The notes under the pieces are model-generated. The model did not search any database, was not told the origin of the DNA, and worked only from the letters and a program-made list of their open reading frames with translations. Shown here piece after piece: positions 13,130 through 14,892 of a DNA stretch of 14,892 bases. Position 1 is the stretch's first letter. The number at the start of each line of letters is the position of its first letter. The position numbers were made by a program, and so were the translations under genes. The DNA is taken from the NCBI GenBank assembly GCA_027335965.1, contig DAHWGZ010000029.1, positions 1 through 14,892 of the forward strand, in the 5' to 3' direction. The DNA comes from Acidiferrobacter sp. (GTDB taxonomy: Bacteria > Pseudomonadota > Gammaproteobacteria > Acidiferrobacterales > Acidiferrobacteraceae).

Positions 13130-14892
13130 GTGCCTCCCGCTCAGACACCGGCACTGCGCCCCCGCATCGTCCTGATCGCGGCGCTCGCAAGTATCCTCAT
13201 CGGCGCAAGCGCGTTGTGGGGATGGTTGGCGTTGCGTCCGGATTTGGTGCAATGGAACCGCCATCTCGCGCCGATACCGTTCAATGCCGCGGTGTCGCTG
13301 GTGCTCGTGGGGCTGGGGCTCGTGCTGCTCTACCGCGGCCTGTTCCGGTCGGCCGTGCTCGTGGCCTTGCCGGTCGTGCTCTACAGCACGCTCGCGGCCG
13401 TAAGCCAGCTCGCGCGTACCCATATCGGCATCAACCATCCGCTGTGGTTGCCGGCCCACACCCCGCCATTCTTTCATAAGCCGGTGCGCTTATCGCCCTT
13501 GAGTTGCGCGATGCTCATGGTCGCGAGCTACGCCACGGTGTTCGCGGGCCTCGTTCGCGCATGCGCCCCGGGGCCTGCGGCCGGCGCCCTGCTCGTGGCC
13601 CTGGGGGCCGCCGGGCTGATCGGCCAGCTGACTCCCCTGTGGCCGATCTGGCGCGCCCTGCGCGAAGTGTCGCTGCCCGGCTCGCTCGCGCTTTTCACGC
13701 TGGGCGCCGCGGTGCTGGCGCGCGGCTGGGCGGAACTGCGCACGCGGCGCCTGGGGCTTGCGTTCGTCACAGCGACCATGCTCCTGACGTTCACCGTGGT
13801 GCTGACTTTGGCGGTGAATACCTACGAAGACGATGAGCTCATGCGCATGACCGCGGGCGTCTTGCAGGGGGTCGCCGACCAGATCCGCGCGCAAGAGCAC
13901 CGGCCGCTCGCGGTGGCGCGCATGGCCGCGCGCTGGAAGGCCTTCGGCATGCCTACGGTGGCGCGCGCCGAGGGCGGCGCGCGGCTATTGCAACAACAAG
14001 TGCCGGGCCTGCGGGCCGTCATCTGGGTCGCGCCCTCGTCGCGGGTGGTGTGGCGGGCGCCCGATGCCGGCCACCCCCGGGTCGTGGGACGCTTTCTGGA
14101 TGCCGACCCGCGCCGGGCCCTGGTGCTCGAGCGCGCGCGCATCAGGAATCGTCCGGCGATGACCTCGCTCATTCCGCTCTTCAAGGGCGGGCGCGGTTTC
14201 GTGGTGGTCGCGCCGGTGCGCATCCATGGCCGCTTCGTCGGCTATCTCGGAGGCGTGTTCGATACCCGCGGCCTGCTCTCGCGCCTGGTGGCCAATCTCT
14301 GGCAGGGCTATCACGTCAGCGTGCGCCTGCATGGCCAGCGCTTCTTCGTGCGCGGGCGCCCGGGCGCGGTCCGCTACCGGCATACCGGTCGTGTGCGCTT
14401 TCTGGGGCAGAGTCTTACGATCGCCGTGACCCCCGGGGCGCGCATCGTGCGCAAGATCGCAGTCGGCCTGCCGGCGATCATGCTCACGAGCGGCCTTTTG
14501 CTCGCGTTGTTTGCCGCCGCCGGGGTCTATGCCATGCAGGAGGCGCAACGCCATGCCGCCTCGCTCGACCGCCTGAATGCCGGCCTCGAGAATCTGGTGC
14601 TGGCGCGCACCGCGGCGCTGCGCGAGGAGCGCGAGCGCTGGCGGGTGACGCTCATGAGTATCGGGGACGGGGTCATCGTCACCGATCACGAGGGCCGCGT
14701 GCGGGCCTTGAACGCCGAGGCCGAGCGTCTCACCGGCTATCGCGACGACGAGGCGCGCGGGTTGCCCGTGGATACCGTGTTCCCACTCCATCGCGATCTC
14801 GAGGGGCCGCCCGTCGAGGGACCGGTGGCGCAGGCCTTGCGGAGCGGCCAGGTGCAGCATTTGCGCAGCCCGTCGACCTTGAAGACCCATGA
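13130..14892 (+). CDS. Multi-TM, CHASE-like, PAS-containing sensory protein (3' end missing)
   Basis: 587 codons are visible and the frame is open at the right edge. Seven hydrophobic helices fill residues about 13-229. An extracytoplasmic region at about 230-440 follows, with CHASE-domain features: LRAVIWVAPSSRVVW, a later ARIRNRPAMTSLIP, then FVVVAPV and FVGYLGGVFD. TM8 is at about 442-468, then a coiled-coil linker (LDRLNAGLENLVLARTAA), then a PAS domain from about 503 (SIGDGVIVTDHEGRVRALN, AERLTGY). The output domain lies outside the window; a histidine kinase or GGDEF/EAL module is usual after this arrangement. The start must be the GTG at 13130: the frame is closed by TGA at 13103-13105 and no other start codon lies between. 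The ribosome binding site is weak. The ligand is unknown. Confidence 0.82.
   Translation, partial: MPPAQTPALRPRIVLIAALASILIGASALWGWLALRPDLVQWNRHLAPIPFNAAVSLVLVGLGLVLLYRGLFRSAVLVALPVVLYSTLAAVSQLARTHIGINHPLWLPAHTPPFFHKPVRLSPLSCAMLMVASYATVFAGLVRACAPGPAAGALLVALGAAGLIGQLTPLWPIWRALREVSLPGSLALFTLGAAVLARGWAELRTRRLGLAFVTATMLLTFTVVLTLAVNTYEDDELMRMTAGVLQGVADQIRAQEHRPLAVARMAARWKAFGMPTVARAEGGARLLQQQVPGLRAVIWVAPSSRVVWRAPDAGHPRVVGRFLDADPRRALVLERARIRNRPAMTSLIPLFKGGRGFVVVAPVRIHGRFVGYLGGVFDTRGLLSRLVANLWQGYHVSVRLHGQRFFVRGRPGAVRYRHTGRVRFLGQSLTIAVTPGARIVRKIAVGLPAIMLTSGLLLALFAAAGVYAMQEAQRHAASLDRLNAGLENLVLARTAALREERERWRVTLMSIGDGVIVTDHEGRVRALNAEAERLTGYRDDEARGLPVDTVFPLHRDLEGPPVEGPVAQALRSGQVQHLRSPSTLKTH

Noticed and set aside
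14050..14892. Open plus-strand frame overlapping the sensor gene
   Set aside because: It is out of frame with the clear TM/CHASE/PAS reading and gives an Arg/Ala/Gly-rich product.

Overview
The window is GC-rich and compact, with ATGA/GTGA stop-start overlaps. It looks like a chromosomal segment of a sulfur-oxidising gammaproteobacterium that uses the reverse dissimilatory sulfite reductase (rDSR) route. The left edge carries the end of a dsr cluster: dsrP, then dsrN, then a flavin disulfide oxidoreductase. cysG, which makes siroheme, lies a few kilobases away. I suspect an acidophilic sulfur/iron oxidiser of the Acidiferrobacter type, but no marker gene in the window proves this.

Layout. 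1-3975: dsrP (5' end outside the window), dsrN and a glutathione reductase/dihydrolipoamide dehydrogenase-like enzyme, overlapping and almost certainly one transcript. 4065-6331: a NarX-like histidine kinase and a NarL-like response regulator, joined by a GTGA overlap. 6384-6769 (minus): a small four-helix membrane protein broken by a one-base frameshift. 7062-8474 (minus): cysG. 8475-9098: non-coding, with a candidate structured RNA and a good promoter. 9099-9725: a coiled-coil membrane protein resembling DUF1640 proteins and built on 11-residue tandem repeats. 9726-10615: about 0.9 kb without an intact gene, holding a decayed second copy of the coiled-coil gene and an AT-rich regulatory island. 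10616-11620: an unrecognised polytopic membrane protein, closed by a perfect GC-rich inverted repeat. 11886-12347: an exported DUF3617-like protein. 12442-12999: a DUF805 membrane protein. 13130-14892: a multi-TM, CHASE-like, PAS-containing sensor that runs off the right edge.

How the genes fit together. CysG makes siroheme; DsrN amidates it to the siro(heme)amide used by DsrAB; DsrP is the membrane quinone-reactive subunit of the DsrMKJOP electron-transfer complex. The disulfide oxidoreductase coupled to dsrN probably serves thiol or persulfide redox chemistry in the same pathway. The kinase/regulator pair just downstream has a cysteine-rich cytosolic GAF region and almost no periplasmic sensor, so it could read an internal redox or sulfur signal. 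These pathway links are inference from family knowledge and gene order.
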